Shown: piece by piece, positions 5,276-5,692 of the stretch
How positions within the stretch are numbered: position 1 is the stretch's first letter
How the letters are laid out: each line of letters starts with the position of its first letter
Source of the DNA: Actinomycetota bacterium
Lineage (GTDB): Bacteria; Actinomycetota; Thermoleophilia; Gaiellales; Gaiellaceae
Assembly (NCBI GenBank): GCA_005883365.1
Contig: VAXA01000087.1
Span: forward strand, 1 to 5,692
DNA: 5,692 bases
Direction: 5' to 3'
Translations under genes and position numbers: made by a program
Notes under the pieces: generated by a model
Seen by the model: only the letters and a program-made list of their open reading frames with translations
What the model was told of the DNA's origin: nothing
The model's database searches: none

Positions 5276-5692
5276 GTGCCACCGAGACGCCGCTGAAGAG
5301 GGTCGCCTACTACAAGGGCTGCCTCGCCTCGCTCTCGGCGAAGGAGCTCGACACGTCCACGCAGGCGCTCGCACCGCAGCTCGGGCTCGAGCTGGTCGAG
5401 CTCGAGTCGGTGACGTGCTGCGGCGCCGGCGACATCCACGAGGCGGAGCCGGATTACTACCTCCACCTCAACGCGCGGATCCTCGCCTACGCAGAGGCGA
5501 CCGGCTGCGACATGCTGATGACGGTCTGCAACGTCTGCACGCTCAACCTGCGCCAGGCCAACTACATGCTGCAGGGCGACTCCGCGCTGCTCGCACGCGT
5601 GAACGAGAACCTCGAGACGGTCGGCGTGCCGCGGTACTCGGGCGGCGTCGAGGTGCGGCACCTGCTCTGGGAGATCGCGGAAGGCCCGGGCT
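5272..5692 (+). CDS. HdrB-like CCG-domain subunit of succinate dehydrogenase/fumarate reductase (3' end beyond the window)
   Basis: The first 140 residues of a heterodisulfide-reductase-subunit-B-like protein are present. The cysteine-rich CCG motif is complete: C17-x31-C49-C50-x35-C86-x2-C89, within YYKGCLAS, VTCCGAGD and TVCNVCTLN. This fits the family pattern C-x(31-39)-CC-x(35-36)-C-x2-C. Full-length members are about 290-300 residues with two such domains, so roughly half is visible. In type-E SDH (Sulfolobus, Acidianus) and MfrABE (Campylobacter) this subunit replaces the transmembrane cytochrome anchors and is thought to contact quinone at the membrane surface. No membrane segment is seen. 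The GTG start overlaps the sdhB TGA (GTGA). A glycolate-oxidase-F/LutA-type CCG protein is the alternative, but position directly after sdhB argues for an SDH subunit. Confidence 0.92.
   Translation, partial: MSATETPLKRVAYYKGCLASLSAKELDTSTQALAPQLGLELVELESVTCCGAGDIHEAEPDYYLHLNARILAYAEATGCDMLMTVCNVCTLNLRQANYMLQGDSALLARVNENLETVGVPRYSGGVEVRHLLWEIAEGPG

Overview
The window is about two-thirds G+C. The protein sequences look actinobacterial. The XerC-like recombinase and the SdhA/SdhB/HdrB-like set resemble those I associate with class Thermoleophilia (Gaiellales/Solirubrobacterales), but that placement rests on recollection, not a search. There are two divergent blocks: three genes on the minus strand (70-2478) and an incomplete succinate dehydrogenase operon on the plus strand (2549 to the window end).

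Minus strand, in transcription order: a XerC/XerD-type tyrosine recombinase (2478-1609); 19 bases on, a small Rrf2-family regulator without cysteines (1589-1179); then, after a 110-base AT-richer gap, a secreted sulfate-type ABC transporter substrate-binding protein (1068-70). The gap holds the 21-bp spaced palindrome TACCTA-N9-TAGGTA and possible promoter elements. A perfect 10-bp stem hairpin (1-32) follows the binding-protein gene. The regulator resembles CymR, the Rrf2 repressor of sulfur and cysteine metabolism in Firmicutes, so local regulator-operator-transporter control is a sensible hypothesis.

Plus strand: sdhA (from GTG 2549), sdhB (ATG 4178, sharing one base with the sdhA stop) and an HdrB-like CCG-domain gene (GTG 5272, overlapping the sdhB stop by 4 bases and cut by the window edge). 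Together they suggest a non-classical succinate dehydrogenase/fumarate reductase (type-E, SdhABE/MfrABE-like) in which a CCG-domain protein replaces the usual transmembrane anchors. SdhB carries a fourth cysteine where classical SdhB has its [3Fe-4S] site, which fits that type.

The main anomaly is in sdhA. At 3701-3716 the reading frame shifts by +1 and a conserved helix of roughly 17-25 residues appears to be missing. By chance the original frame stays open through the rest of sdhA into sdhB, giving a spurious SdhA-SdhB 'fusion' ORF. I saw no RNA gene, CRISPR array, insertion sequence or obvious novel defence system.
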